A stretch of DNA of 22,392 nucleotides. It comes from Pseudomonadota bacterium. Lineage in GTDB: Bacteria > Pseudomonadota > Gammaproteobacteria > Burkholderiales > Ferrovaceae. Below the pieces are notes generated by a model. The model made no database searches and had not been told where the DNA came from. It worked only from the letters and a program-made list of their open reading frames with translations. Positions 8,483 through 15,266 of this stretch are shown here, in pieces; position 1 is the stretch's first letter, and each line of letters opens with the position of its first letter. Location of the stretch: contig JAJZHC010000006.1 of NCBI GenBank assembly GCA_021804705.1, positions 1 to 22,392 of the forward strand. Reading direction: 5' to 3'. Position numbers and translations under genes: made by a program.

Positions 8483-8705
8483 TGCCCTGAAAGTCCTGAA
8501 GGGTATTGCCTTCCAGTACCTTGATGCGTTGCTCGGCATCGGCCAGCTGGGCCTGGCAGTAACCCAGCAGGAGCGCGCCACGACGATAGGCCTCGATGGA
8601 TTGCTCCAGGGACAGCTGCCCTCCTTCCAGGCTGGCAAGCAGGCTTTCGAGCTCTTGCAGCGAGGACTCGTAATTTTCGGGTTGCTTTGCGGAAGATTTT
8701 GCCAT
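8466..8705 (-). CDS. xseB: Exodeoxyribonuclease VII small subunit
   Basis: This 79-residue, mostly helical protein assembles with the large subunit XseA into a single-strand exonuclease involved in DNA repair. The pattern NYESSLQELESLLASLEGG followed by LSLEQSIEAYRRGALLL and a Gln/Ala/Glu-rich helix is typical of XseB. The ATG at 8705 is preceded by AAGGTGAT, a good Shine-Dalgarno variant. It is first in the operon with ispA, dxs and folE2, an arrangement I recall as common in proteobacteria. xseA is not in the window. Confidence 0.95.
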   Translation of the reverse strand: MAKSSAKQPENYESSLQELESLLASLEGGQLSLEQSIEAYRRGALLLGYCQAQLADAEQRIKVLEGNTLQDFQGNDASD

Positions 8706-8772
8706 GGGAGGATCACCTTATCCCAGGCGCCCCGTACTGGTCAAACGCTGTCCGAAAAGTCTTATAAATCAC

Positions 8773-8802
8773 TTGCTTCCCACGTCGTCCCCGGGTTAGA
8801 AT
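8773..8802 (+). promoter_or_regulatory. Candidate sigma70 promoter for the Rieske-EamA-sulfurtransferase operon
   Basis: TTGCTT (8773-8778) and TAGAAT (8797-8802) are separated by 18 bases in the 179-base region (8706-8884) between divergent xseB and the Rieske gene. A start near 8809 would give a leader of about 75 bases. I saw no convincing promoter for the xseB operon in the opposite direction and no operator-like repeat in the region. Confidence 0.4.
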
Positions 8803-8884
8803 TCCGCCTTTGTCCGTCGGGTTTGTGTTCGCGGCCCTGCAATCATCAATCTCCTGCATTCTTTGCTCCCTGGAGGGTGTGGAT

Positions 8885-9997
8885 ATGACTCACATGGCAT
8901 CGGGCCAACAGCTTGCCGCTGTTTCCACGCAGCTTCCCGTGCGCTGGTACACCGATCCGTCCATTGCCGTACTTGAACGGCAATCCCTGTTTGCCCAGGG
9001 GCCAAGCTATGTCGGCCATGAGCTGATGGTGCCCAACCCGGGCGATTACCTGACGCTGCCGTGGCGCGACCACGGGCAGGTGCTGGTCAACAACGGTGAG
9101 ACGGTTGAGCTGATTTCCAATGTCTGTCGGCATCGTCAGGCCATCATGCTGGAGGGGCGCGGTAACGCGCATCACATCGTGTGCCCGCTGCACCGATGGA
9201 CCTACGACCTCAAGGGGCAACTGGCGGGTGCTCCCCATTTTCCCGGCAAGCCCTGCCTCAACCTCGATCGTGCAACGCTCTCGCGCTGGAACGGCCTGTT
9301 GTTTGACGGGCCGCGCGACATCGTCAGCGATTTGCGTCACTGCCAGGCTGCGCGCGATCTGGATTTCACCGGGTACATGCTGGATTCGGTCAAGACGGCA
9401 CACCACCATTTCAACTGGAAAACGTTCATCGAGGTTTACCTCGAGGACTATCACGTCGTGCCCTTTCACCCGGGCCTGTCCGGGTTTGTGGATTGCAACG
9501 AGCTGCGCTGGGAGTTTGGCGAGTGGCATAGCGTTCAGACGGTTGGGGTCAAGGAACACCTGCGCCGTGCCGGTTCGCCGGTTTACCGGGAGTGGCAGGA
9601 GGTGGTGCGGCGCTACAACCGCGAGGTGGACCCACCCTATGGGGCCATCTGGATGGTGCTCTATCCCAACATCATGGTGGAATGGTATCCCCATGTGCTG
9701 GTGGTCAGCACCGTCTGGCCCGATGGCCCGGACAAGTGCACCAACGTCATCGAGTTTTACTACCCTGAGGAAATCGTCCTGTTTGAGCGCGAATATGTGG
9801 AGGCCCAGCAAAAGGCCTACTTTGAAACCGCGCTGGAAGATGACGAAATTTGCGAGCGCATGTCGCGCGGACGCAAAGCCCTGATTGCGCGCGGCATGGA
9901 GGATGGCGGGCCTTACCAGTCCCCCATGGAGGATGGCATGATGCACTTCCACGAGTTTGTGCGGCGCCAGATTGGTCCCCTCATGCCTGGTGAGTAG
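8885..9997 (+). CDS. Rieske non-heme iron oxygenase, alpha-subunit type
   Basis: This 370-residue protein has the two-domain plan of aromatic ring-hydroxylating oxygenases. A Rieske [2Fe-2S] domain is marked by Cys81-x-His83 and Cys100-x2-His103. The catalytic domain begins with FNWKTFIEVYLEDYH, giving candidate mononuclear-iron ligands His190, His195 and an Asp near 319-320 (LEDDE). It should use O2 and electrons from a reductase to hydroxylate or demethylate a small molecule. No reductase, ferredoxin or beta subunit gene is nearby. GGAGGG lies 7 bases before ATG 8885, which decides against the longer open frame from 8810. It is followed after 7 bases by a permease. I recall relatives beside xseB-ispA-dxs in other betaproteobacteria. 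The substrate is unknown. Confidence 0.85.
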   Translation: MTHMASGQQLAAVSTQLPVRWYTDPSIAVLERQSLFAQGPSYVGHELMVPNPGDYLTLPWRDHGQVLVNNGETVELISNVCRHRQAIMLEGRGNAHHIVCPLHRWTYDLKGQLAGAPHFPGKPCLNLDRATLSRWNGLLFDGPRDIVSDLRHCQAARDLDFTGYMLDSVKTAHHHFNWKTFIEVYLEDYHVVPFHPGLSGFVDCNELRWEFGEWHSVQTVGVKEHLRRAGSPVYREWQEVVRRYNREVDPPYGAIWMVLYPNIMVEWYPHVLVVSTVWPDGPDKCTNVIEFYYPEEIVLFEREYVEAQQKAYFETALEDDEICERMSRGRKALIARGMEDGGPYQSPMEDGMMHFHEFVRRQIGPLMPGE

Positions 9998-10004
9998 CCG
10001 CGCG

Positions 10005-10892
10005 ATGTTTGGGCTGCCACCCCTCAAGTCCGCCTGGATGCTGGTGGCCGGATTCAGTTTTGCGGTGATGGGGCTGTTTGTGAAATTGGGCGCGCCTTAT
10101 TTTTCACCCGCTGAGCTGGTGTTCTACCGCTCCTTTTTTGGCCTGCTTCCCATCGTGTTGTACGCGCTGCGCCAACGCCAGCCGCTGACCAGCCGGTACT
10201 GGCGCCTGCACCTGTTTCGGAGCGTCTCCGGACTGATTTCCCTGTGGCTGTATTTCTACGCCCTGACGCAGTTGCCGCTGGCCACAGCGGTGACGCTGAA
10301 CTACACCTCGCCATTGTTTCTGGCCTTTCTGATCACGGTGCTGTCCCGTGAAAAGCTGAATGGCCCCCTGTTGGCGACGCTGCTGTTTGGCTTTGCGGGG
10401 ATCGTACTGGTGTTGCGCCCCCACCTGGGGCCGGATGAATGGTTTGCCGGGCTGATGGGGCTGCTTTCCGGGTTCGGGGCGGGTGTGGCCTATGTGAATG
10501 TACGTGCCATGGGCGAGCTGGGTGAGCCTGAATGGCGCATCGTTCTGTATTTCACGGCGCTATCGACGCTGGTGCTGGGGGTTTATCTGCTGTTTACCCC
10601 GCGGCATCCGGTAACCTTCTCCAACATCGGCATTCTGGTGGCCTTGGGGCTTGCCGCCACGGCGGGACAGCTGTCCATGACGCGGGCCTACCGCATGGGG
10701 TCAACCCTGCTGGTGGCCAATTTTGCGTATAGTGCCATCGTGTATTCCAGCCTTCTGGGAATCCTGTTTTTTGGCGAGTGGTTGTCCTGGTCAGGTTGGT
10801 CGGGTGTGGCCATCGTCATCCTGGCGGGAGCAGCGGCCAGCCGCCTGGTTCGCCGTGCGCCCGTGCTTTCAAAATCGGAGGTGTCCAGATGA
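10005..10892 (+). CDS. EamA-family (DMT superfamily) inner-membrane transporter
   Basis: The 295-residue protein is almost entirely hydrophobic, with about ten membrane segments in two repeated halves (roughly residues 8-140 and 150-285). This is the duplicated EamA layout of drug/metabolite exporters. The FYRSFFGLLPI segment in the first half and the GQLSMTRAYRMG segment in the second are typical. Such proteins export amino acids, nucleosides or other metabolites, and the cargo cannot be told from sequence. ATG 10005 is used; GTG 9990 in the same frame would overlap the Rieske stop. The end overlaps the sulfurtransferase start as ATGA, so the two are probably translationally coupled. Confidence 0.88.
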   Translation: MFGLPPLKSAWMLVAGFSFAVMGLFVKLGAPYFSPAELVFYRSFFGLLPIVLYALRQRQPLTSRYWRLHLFRSVSGLISLWLYFYALTQLPLATAVTLNYTSPLFLAFLITVLSREKLNGPLLATLLFGFAGIVLVLRPHLGPDEWFAGLMGLLSGFGAGVAYVNVRAMGELGEPEWRIVLYFTALSTLVLGVYLLFTPRHPVTFSNIGILVALGLAATAGQLSMTRAYRMGSTLLVANFAYSAIVYSSLLGILFFGEWLSWSGWSGVAIVILAGAAASRLVRRAPVLSKSEVSR

Positions 10893-11728
10893 AACCCTTG
10901 GTCTCCACAGAAGATCTGGCCCGGCATCTGCAGGACTGGGTGGTCGTGGACTGTCGGCACAGCCTGCAGGATACCGAGGCAGGTCAGCGCGCCTATCTTG
11001 CCGGACATATTCCCGGGGCGCATTTCCTGCATGCGGATCGTGATCTTTCGGGGCCCATGACAGGGCACAACGGGCGTCATCCCTTGCCCAGCCCCGAAGC
11101 CTTCATCGCCATCCTTGAAAGGATCGGTGTGGGCCCTGCGCAGACAGTGGTGGCCTATGACGACATGGGCGGCGCCTTTGCGGCCCGGCTGTGGTGGATG
11201 ATGCGCTGGCTGGGGCTTGATCAGGCGGCAGTCCTGGATGGCGGCTGGCAGTGTTGGACGGCCGAAGGCCGTCCGGTGAGCACAGCGGTGACAGAGCCCC
11301 GGGCCGCGGTATTGCATGCCCAGGCGCGCACCGGCGACACGGTAGATACCGCTTTCGTCCTGGAGCACCTGCAGAATCCGGCAATGTGCCTGATCGATGC
11401 ACGCGCCGCAGATCGCTTTCGCGGCGAGAATGAAACCCTCGACCCGGTGGGCGGACATATTCCCGGGGCCCGCAACCGCTTCTTTCGCGACAATCTCGAC
11501 GCCGGGGGCAGGTTCAAGCCCCCCGCCGTCCTGAAAGCGGAGTTTGAGGCGCTGCTGGCGGGCGTGGCACCAGGGCAGGTGGTGCACCAGTGCGGTTCGG
11601 GCGTGACGGCGTGCCACAACTTTCTGGCCATGGAATACGCGGGTCTGACCCCGGGACGGTTGTACCCGGGCTCATGGAGCGCCTGGTGTTCCGATCCCTC
11701 CCGCCCGGTTGCTTTGGGAAGTCCTTGA
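10889..11728 (+). CDS. sseA: Tandem-rhodanese sulfurtransferase, 3-mercaptopyruvate type
   Basis: The enzyme moves sulfur from a donor to a thiol or cyanide acceptor through a cysteine persulfide. The 279-residue protein has two rhodanese domains (about 5-125 and 150-275), each with a GHIPGA segment. The second carries the active-site loop CGSGVTA starting at Cys235. That loop matches 3-mercaptopyruvate sulfurtransferases rather than thiosulfate sulfurtransferases, which usually have CRKGVTA. Both VLDGGW (116-121) and the C-terminal LYPGSWSAW are typical. GGAGGTG 5 bases before ATG 10889 is a strong ribosome site. The gene overlaps the EamA stop (ATGA). The substrate preference is inferred from the loop only. 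Confidence 0.92.
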   Translation: MKPLVSTEDLARHLQDWVVVDCRHSLQDTEAGQRAYLAGHIPGAHFLHADRDLSGPMTGHNGRHPLPSPEAFIAILERIGVGPAQTVVAYDDMGGAFAARLWWMMRWLGLDQAAVLDGGWQCWTAEGRPVSTAVTEPRAAVLHAQARTGDTVDTAFVLEHLQNPAMCLIDARAADRFRGENETLDPVGGHIPGARNRFFRDNLDAGGRFKPPAVLKAEFEALLAGVAPGQVVHQCGSGVTACHNFLAMEYAGLTPGRLYPGSWSAWCSDPSRPVALGSP

Positions 11729-11753
11729 TTTTTTGATCCATATTTCGTATACT
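11725..11753 (+). promoter_or_regulatory. Strong sigma70-type promoter of the rpsP operon
   Basis: TTGATT (11725-11730) and TATACT (11748-11753) are separated by exactly 17 bases in the 84-base gap between sseA and rpsP. The -10 box differs from TATAAT at one position. The predicted start near 11760 leaves a leader of about 50 bases before rpsP. The -35 box touches the sseA stop codon (TGA 11726-11728). I saw no attenuator hairpin in the leader. Confidence 0.7.
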
Positions 11754-11812
11754 TCTGGGCTTTTTCGGAATCGGGATTTCCCCGAGGTCCAAACCATAAA
11801 GGTTGAAGAATC

Positions 11813-12070
11813 ATGGTAGTGATCCGATTGTCTCGCGGCGGTGCGCGTAACCGTCCTTTCTACAACGTGGTGGTTGCCGATTCGCGCAATCGCCGTGACG
11901 GTCGCTTTATCGAGCGTCTCGGGTTTTACAACCCGCTGCGCCCGGAAGGTCCCGATGGCCTGCGCCTGGATCTGGCTCGTGTGGATTTCTGGAAGAGCCG
12001 TGGGGCACAGGCTTCCGATGCCGTCGAAAAGCTGATCAAGCGCGTTCCCGCCGGAGCCCCCGCTGCCTAA
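11813..12070 (+). CDS. rpsP: 30S ribosomal protein S16
   Basis: The 85-residue protein has the S16 start MVVIRLSRGGARNRPFYNVV and the conserved GRFIERLGFYNP segment; it binds 16S rRNA early in 30S assembly. AAGGTTGAAGAATC precedes ATG 11813. It leads the conserved rpsP-rimM-trmD-rplS operon. Confidence 0.97.
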   Translation: MVVIRLSRGGARNRPFYNVVVADSRNRRDGRFIERLGFYNPLRPEGPDGLRLDLARVDFWKSRGAQASDAVEKLIKRVPAGAPAA

Positions 12071-12083
12071 CCCGTGGGTCGTC

Positions 12084-12566
12084 ATGGGGCGGGTGTCCGC
12101 TCCTTACGGCGTGCGCGGCTGGTTCCGCGTGCAGGGCTTTACCGGGGAGCTGGATGGCCTTGCGGCATACCCGCGCTGGTGGCTGGGACATGAGCCCAGT
12201 TTCAGGGAATACGCGGTTGCGGAATGGCGGGTGCATGGTGGTGCGCTGGTGGCGCGCCTGGAAGGCGTGAACGATCGTACCGAGGCAGAGTCCCTGTGGG
12301 GTCTTGATATTGCGATTCCGCGCGACCAGCTTCCTCCTGTCGCTGAAAATGAATTTTACTGGGCCGATTTGATCGGCCTCGAAGTGTTCAATCTCCAGGG
12401 CGAGCGTCTGGGGCAGGTCGTGGATATGATCGAGACCGGCGCCAACGACGTCATGGTGGTGCAAGGCGCCGAGCGCCAGCGCCTGATTCCCTATTTGCAG
12501 GATGTGATCCTGCAGGTTGTCCTGAAGGAAGGACGGGTGTTGGTGGATTGGGGGCTGGATTACTGA
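12084..12566 (+). CDS. rimM: 16S rRNA processing/30S maturation factor RimM (true start probably upstream at CTG 12063)
   Basis: RimM helps assemble the 30S head and binds S19. The 160-residue version from ATG 12084 contains the N-terminal barrel motif GRVSAPYGVRGW, a central EAESLWGLDIAIPRDQLP segment, and a PRC-like domain with FYWADLIGLEVF and ending in the RLIPYLQDVI pattern. The first in-frame ATG cuts into the first beta strand: family members usually have several residues before GR, and here the upstream codons encode PNPWVV in frame. No ATG, GTG or TTG lies upstream before the stop at 12033. A CTG at 12063, with GGAG 6 bases before it, would add seven residues and restore the strand. 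It overlaps trmD as TGATG. Confidence 0.93.
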   Translation: MGRVSAPYGVRGWFRVQGFTGELDGLAAYPRWWLGHEPSFREYAVAEWRVHGGALVARLEGVNDRTEAESLWGLDIAIPRDQLPPVAENEFYWADLIGLEVFNLQGERLGQVVDMIETGANDVMVVQGAERQRLIPYLQDVILQVVLKEGRVLVDWGLDY

Positions 12567-13330
12567 TGGCGTTCGTTTTCGATGCAATCACGTTGTTTCC
12601 GCCCATGTTCGAGGCGCTGACGCAACATGGCGTCACGCGTCGTGCGCTGGAGCAGGGCTTATGGGATTTCAGGGCCTGGAACCCTCGGGATTTCACCACC
12701 GACAATTACCGGACGATCGATGACCGTCCTTACGGTGGCGGCCCCGGAATGGTCATGCTGGCCCGTCCGCTGGCGCTGGCGATCGCCGCAGCACGGGAAA
12801 GACAGCGTGCGTTGGGGATTGCGCAGCCTCGGGTGGTATACCTCAGCCCCCAGGGCAAGGGATTGACCCACGCGCGGGTCATGGACTATGCGGCAAGTCC
12901 GGGTTTGATCCTGCTGGCCGGGCGCTACGAAGGCGTGGACGAACGCCTGCTGGCCCTGGAAGTGGATGAAGAAGTGTCGATTGGCGACTATGTGCTTTCG
13001 GGGGGCGAGCTTCCGGCCATGGTGCTGATGGATGCCATATTAAGACAGTTGCCCGGCGTGCTGGGTGACGCGTTGTCCGTGCAGCAGGAGTCGTTCGTGC
13101 ACGGATTGTTGGACACGCCGCACTACACCCGGCCTGAGGTGTATGAGGGCATGGCGGTGCCCGCGGTATTGGTGTCGGGAAATCATGCCGACATCATGCG
13201 CTGGCGGCGCAAGCAGGCGTTAGGCAGGACCTGGCAAAAACGTCCGGATATGTTGGTTGGCCAACCTCTGTCCGGGGATAATCAAAAACTGTTGGACGAG
13301 TTCAAAGCCGAGCTCAAAACGAAGGAGTAG
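12566..13330 (+). CDS. trmD: tRNA (guanine37-N1)-methyltransferase
   Basis: The enzyme methylates G37 of tRNAs reading CNN codons, using SAM, and prevents +1 frameshifting. The 254-residue SPOUT protein has the deep trefoil-knot segments YLSPQGKGL (92-100), LLAGRYEGVDERL (116-128) and SIGDYVLSGGELPAM (138-152), plus PYGGGPGMVM (56-64 region) in the N-terminal half. The frame is open 18 bases further up, but ATG 12566 overlaps the rimM stop as TGATG and matches the family start MAFVFDAITLFP. Confidence 0.98.
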   Translation: MAFVFDAITLFPPMFEALTQHGVTRRALEQGLWDFRAWNPRDFTTDNYRTIDDRPYGGGPGMVMLARPLALAIAAARERQRALGIAQPRVVYLSPQGKGLTHARVMDYAASPGLILLAGRYEGVDERLLALEVDEEVSIGDYVLSGGELPAMVLMDAILRQLPGVLGDALSVQQESFVHGLLDTPHYTRPEVYEGMAVPAVLVSGNHADIMRWRRKQALGRTWQKRPDMLVGQPLSGDNQKLLDEFKAELKTKE

Positions 13331-13334
13331 CAGC

Positions 13335-13727
13335 ATGGATATCATCAAGCAACTGGAACAGGAAGAAATGACCCGTTTGGCAAAAGCCATCCCCGACTTT
13401 GCTCCCGGCGATACCGTCGTGGTCAACGTCAATGTGGTGGAAGGTGAGCGCAAGCGGGTTCAGGCGTTTGAAGGCGTGGTCATCGCGCGCCGCAATCGTG
13501 GCCTCAACTCATCTTTCATCGTGCGCAAGGTGTCATCGGGCGAAGGCGTGGAGCGGACCTTCCAGACCTGGTCGCCCATGATTGCCAGCATTGAAGTCAA
13601 GCGCCGCGGTGCCGTGCGTCGCGCCAAGCTGTACTACCTGCGTGATCGTTCCGGCAAGTCCGCGCGTATTCGTGAAAAGCTGGTGGCGCGGGCGACTCCG
13701 TCGAAAACGGAACCCTCGGCCAGCTAA
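13335..13727 (+). CDS. rplS: 50S ribosomal protein L19
   Basis: The 130-residue protein begins MDIIKQLEQEEM and contains the L19 segments FAPGDTVVVNVNVVEG and FEGVVIARRNRG, and RRAKLYYLRDRSGKSARI near the end. It sits at the 30S-50S interface. GGAG 7 bases before ATG 13335 is a good ribosome site, 4 bases after trmD. The stop TAA (13725-13727) is followed directly, in the same frame, by the xerD coding region. Confidence 0.98.
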   Translation: MDIIKQLEQEEMTRLAKAIPDFAPGDTVVVNVNVVEGERKRVQAFEGVVIARRNRGLNSSFIVRKVSSGEGVERTFQTWSPMIASIEVKRRGAVRRAKLYYLRDRSGKSARIREKLVARATPSKTEPSAS

Positions 13728-13730
13728 ACC

Positions 13731-14636
13731 ATCCGCTCCGACCTGCGCGAGATTCTCGACCGTTTTTGCGACAGCCTGTGGCTGGAAGATGGGCTGTCGC
13801 GCAACACGCTTGAAAGTTACAGGCGTGACCTTGCGCAGTTTGGCGAATGGCTGAGCAGCCAATACCAGGGCCTCAACCTGCATCAGGTTGAGGCCCTGCA
13901 CGTTCAGGCCTGGCTGTCATACCTGTACGGCACCAAACAGAACAAAAGCCGCACGGCTGGCAGGGCGCTCTCGGCCCTGCGCCGGTTTTACCGCCATGCC
14001 CTGCGCGAAGGACGGATCACGGAAGACCCCACCCTGCGCATCGATTCGCCCAAGTTGCCGCGGGCGCTGCCCAAGCTGCTGTCAGAAAACGATGTGGAAC
14101 GATTGCTCGATGCGCCGGACCCGCAAACGGATCTGGGATTGCGCGACCGTGCCATGCTGGAAGTGCTTTATGCCAGCGGGCTGCGTGTTTCCGAGCTGGT
14201 GGCGTTGCCGCTTGCCGGCGTAGCCCTGGATACCGGCATCGTCCGGGTGAGCGGAAAGGGGGGGCGTGAGCGCCTGGTGCCCATCGGCGAAACTGCCATG
14301 GACTGGATGCAGCGCTATCTCTCGGAGGCGCGGCCGGTGTTGCTGGCGGGCCAGCCGCATAGCGCGCTGTTTGTGACACGCCGCAAACAACCCATGTCGC
14401 GCCAGGCCTTCTGGTACATCATCAAACGCTACGCCATGAAAGCAGGCCTGCAAGCCACCCTGTCGCCGCACACCCTGCGTCATGCCTTCGCCACCCATCT
14501 CGTCAATCATGGCGCGGACTTGCGCGTGGTGCAGTTGTTGCTGGGGCATGCCGATATTTCCACCACCCAGATCTATACGCATGTGGCGCGGGAGCGTTTG
14601 CGCCTGTTGCATGAAAAACACCATCCGCGCGGTTGA
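13731..14636 (+). CDS. xerD: Tyrosine recombinase XerD, no canonical start codon
   Basis: XerD acts with XerC at dif to resolve chromosome dimers. From ATC 13731 the frame encodes 301 residues. An N-terminal core-binding domain includes LWLEDGLSRNTLESYRRDL (about residues 16-34). The catalytic domain carries the full set Arg152, Lys176, His247, Arg250, His273 and Tyr282, at spacings matching E. coli XerD (148/172/244/247/270/279). LGHADISTTQIYTHV and the ending HEKHHPRG point to XerD rather than XerC. There is no in-frame ATG, GTG or TTG before TTG 14055 (codon 109), which would delete the whole N-terminal domain. ATC 13731 lies where E. coli XerD has Met1: IRSDL here, MKQDL there. No Shine-Dalgarno is visible, but the rplS stop is 3 bases upstream, so coupling is possible. 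Confidence 0.9.
   Translation: MRSDLREILDRFCDSLWLEDGLSRNTLESYRRDLAQFGEWLSSQYQGLNLHQVEALHVQAWLSYLYGTKQNKSRTAGRALSALRRFYRHALREGRITEDPTLRIDSPKLPRALPKLLSENDVERLLDAPDPQTDLGLRDRAMLEVLYASGLRVSELVALPLAGVALDTGIVRVSGKGGRERLVPIGETAMDWMQRYLSEARPVLLAGQPHSALFVTRRKQPMSRQAFWYIIKRYAMKAGLQATLSPHTLRHAFATHLVNHGADLRVVQLLLGHADISTTQIYTHVARERLRLLHEKHHPRG
13866..13898 (+). repeat. Perfect 15-bp inverted repeat with 3-base loop inside xerD
   Basis: The left arm CAGGGCCTCAACCTG (13866-13880) and right arm CAGGTTGAGGCCCTG (13884-13898) are exact reverse complements around the loop CAT. The hairpin occupies exactly eleven codons of the xerD frame (residues 46-56). It should form a very stable RNA stem about 140 bases after the rplS stop. 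No U-tract follows, so it is not a standard intrinsic terminator. Confidence 0.9.
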
Positions 14637-14657
14637 TTCCGCCTATACTGTGCAGCC

Positions 14658-15266
14658 ATGATTTCACTCATTGTGTTGGCGATTGCCGCCTATCTCCTGG
14701 GCTCTCTTTCCTTTGCCGTCGTCGTCAGCCGACTGATGGGTTTGCCCGACCCCCGTACCTTCGGCTCCAGGAATCCGGGCGCCACCAACATGCTGCGCGG
14801 TGGCAACCGCTGGGCCGCTGCCTGGGTGCTGTTGGGGGATGCCCTCAAAGGATGGCTTGCCGTATGGCTTACCGCAGCGGTGGCCATTCCCATGGGGGCG
14901 GCTCCTCAATCCCTGGCAGCCGTAGCCCTGGCTGTATTCATCGGGCATGGCTATCCGGTGTTTTTCGGGTTCAAGGGGGGGAAAGGGGTGGCAACGGCTT
15001 TGGGCGTGCTGCTGGCGCTTGCGCCGCCGTTGGGCCTTTGCACCCTGATCGTCTGGGTGTCCGTCATGGCCGTGACGCGCATTTCCTCACTGTCCGCGCT
15101 GTGCGCCTCGGTGGCTGCCCCGCTGCTGGGATTGCTGTTTTTGCAGGGTGAATTGCTGCGCCTGACGGTGCTGGTCATGGCCATCATCTTGCTGGCCCAT
15201 CACCACAGCAATATTCGCAAATTGCTCAGGGGCGAAGAAACGGTGTTCCGTAAGAAAACTCAATGA
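14658..15266 (+). CDS. plsY: Acyl-phosphate:glycerol-3-phosphate acyltransferase
   Basis: This inner-membrane enzyme transfers the acyl group from acyl-phosphate to glycerol 3-phosphate, giving lysophosphatidate for phospholipid synthesis. The 202-residue protein has about five membrane helices and the three family motifs: GSRNPGATNMLR (36-47), the GDALKG segment, and GHGYPVFFGFKGGKG (96-110). It starts at ATG 14658, 21 bases after xerD. It converges on ffh, and the two genes overlap by 7 bases at their ends. Confidence 0.96.
   Translation: MISLIVLAIAAYLLGSLSFAVVVSRLMGLPDPRTFGSRNPGATNMLRGGNRWAAAWVLLGDALKGWLAVWLTAAVAIPMGAAPQSLAAVALAVFIGHGYPVFFGFKGGKGVATALGVLLALAPPLGLCTLIVWVSVMAVTRISSLSALCASVAAPLLGLLFLQGELLRLTVLVMAIILLAHHHSNIRKLLRGEETVFRKKTQ

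Noticed and set aside
8846..10027. A 393-codon open frame antisense to the Rieske gene
   Set aside because: The forward frame has intact Rieske and iron-binding motifs and a strong ribosome site; the reverse product resembles nothing.
11256..11274. Perfect 8-bp GC hairpin (GGACGGCC-GAA-GGCCGTCC) inside sseA
   Set aside because: It lies mid-gene between the rhodanese domains with no T-tract. Palindromes of this size are expected now and then in GC-rich coding DNA.
10688..11617. A 309-codon open frame antisense to sseA and the end of the EamA gene
   Set aside because: The sulfurtransferase frame has both rhodanese domains and the CGSGVTA loop; the reverse product lacks any domain.
14055..14636. 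A short XerD starting at TTG 14055
   Set aside because: It would lose the entire N-terminal core-binding domain, which is present and conserved in the same frame upstream. It is kept only as a fallback in the start-codon finding.
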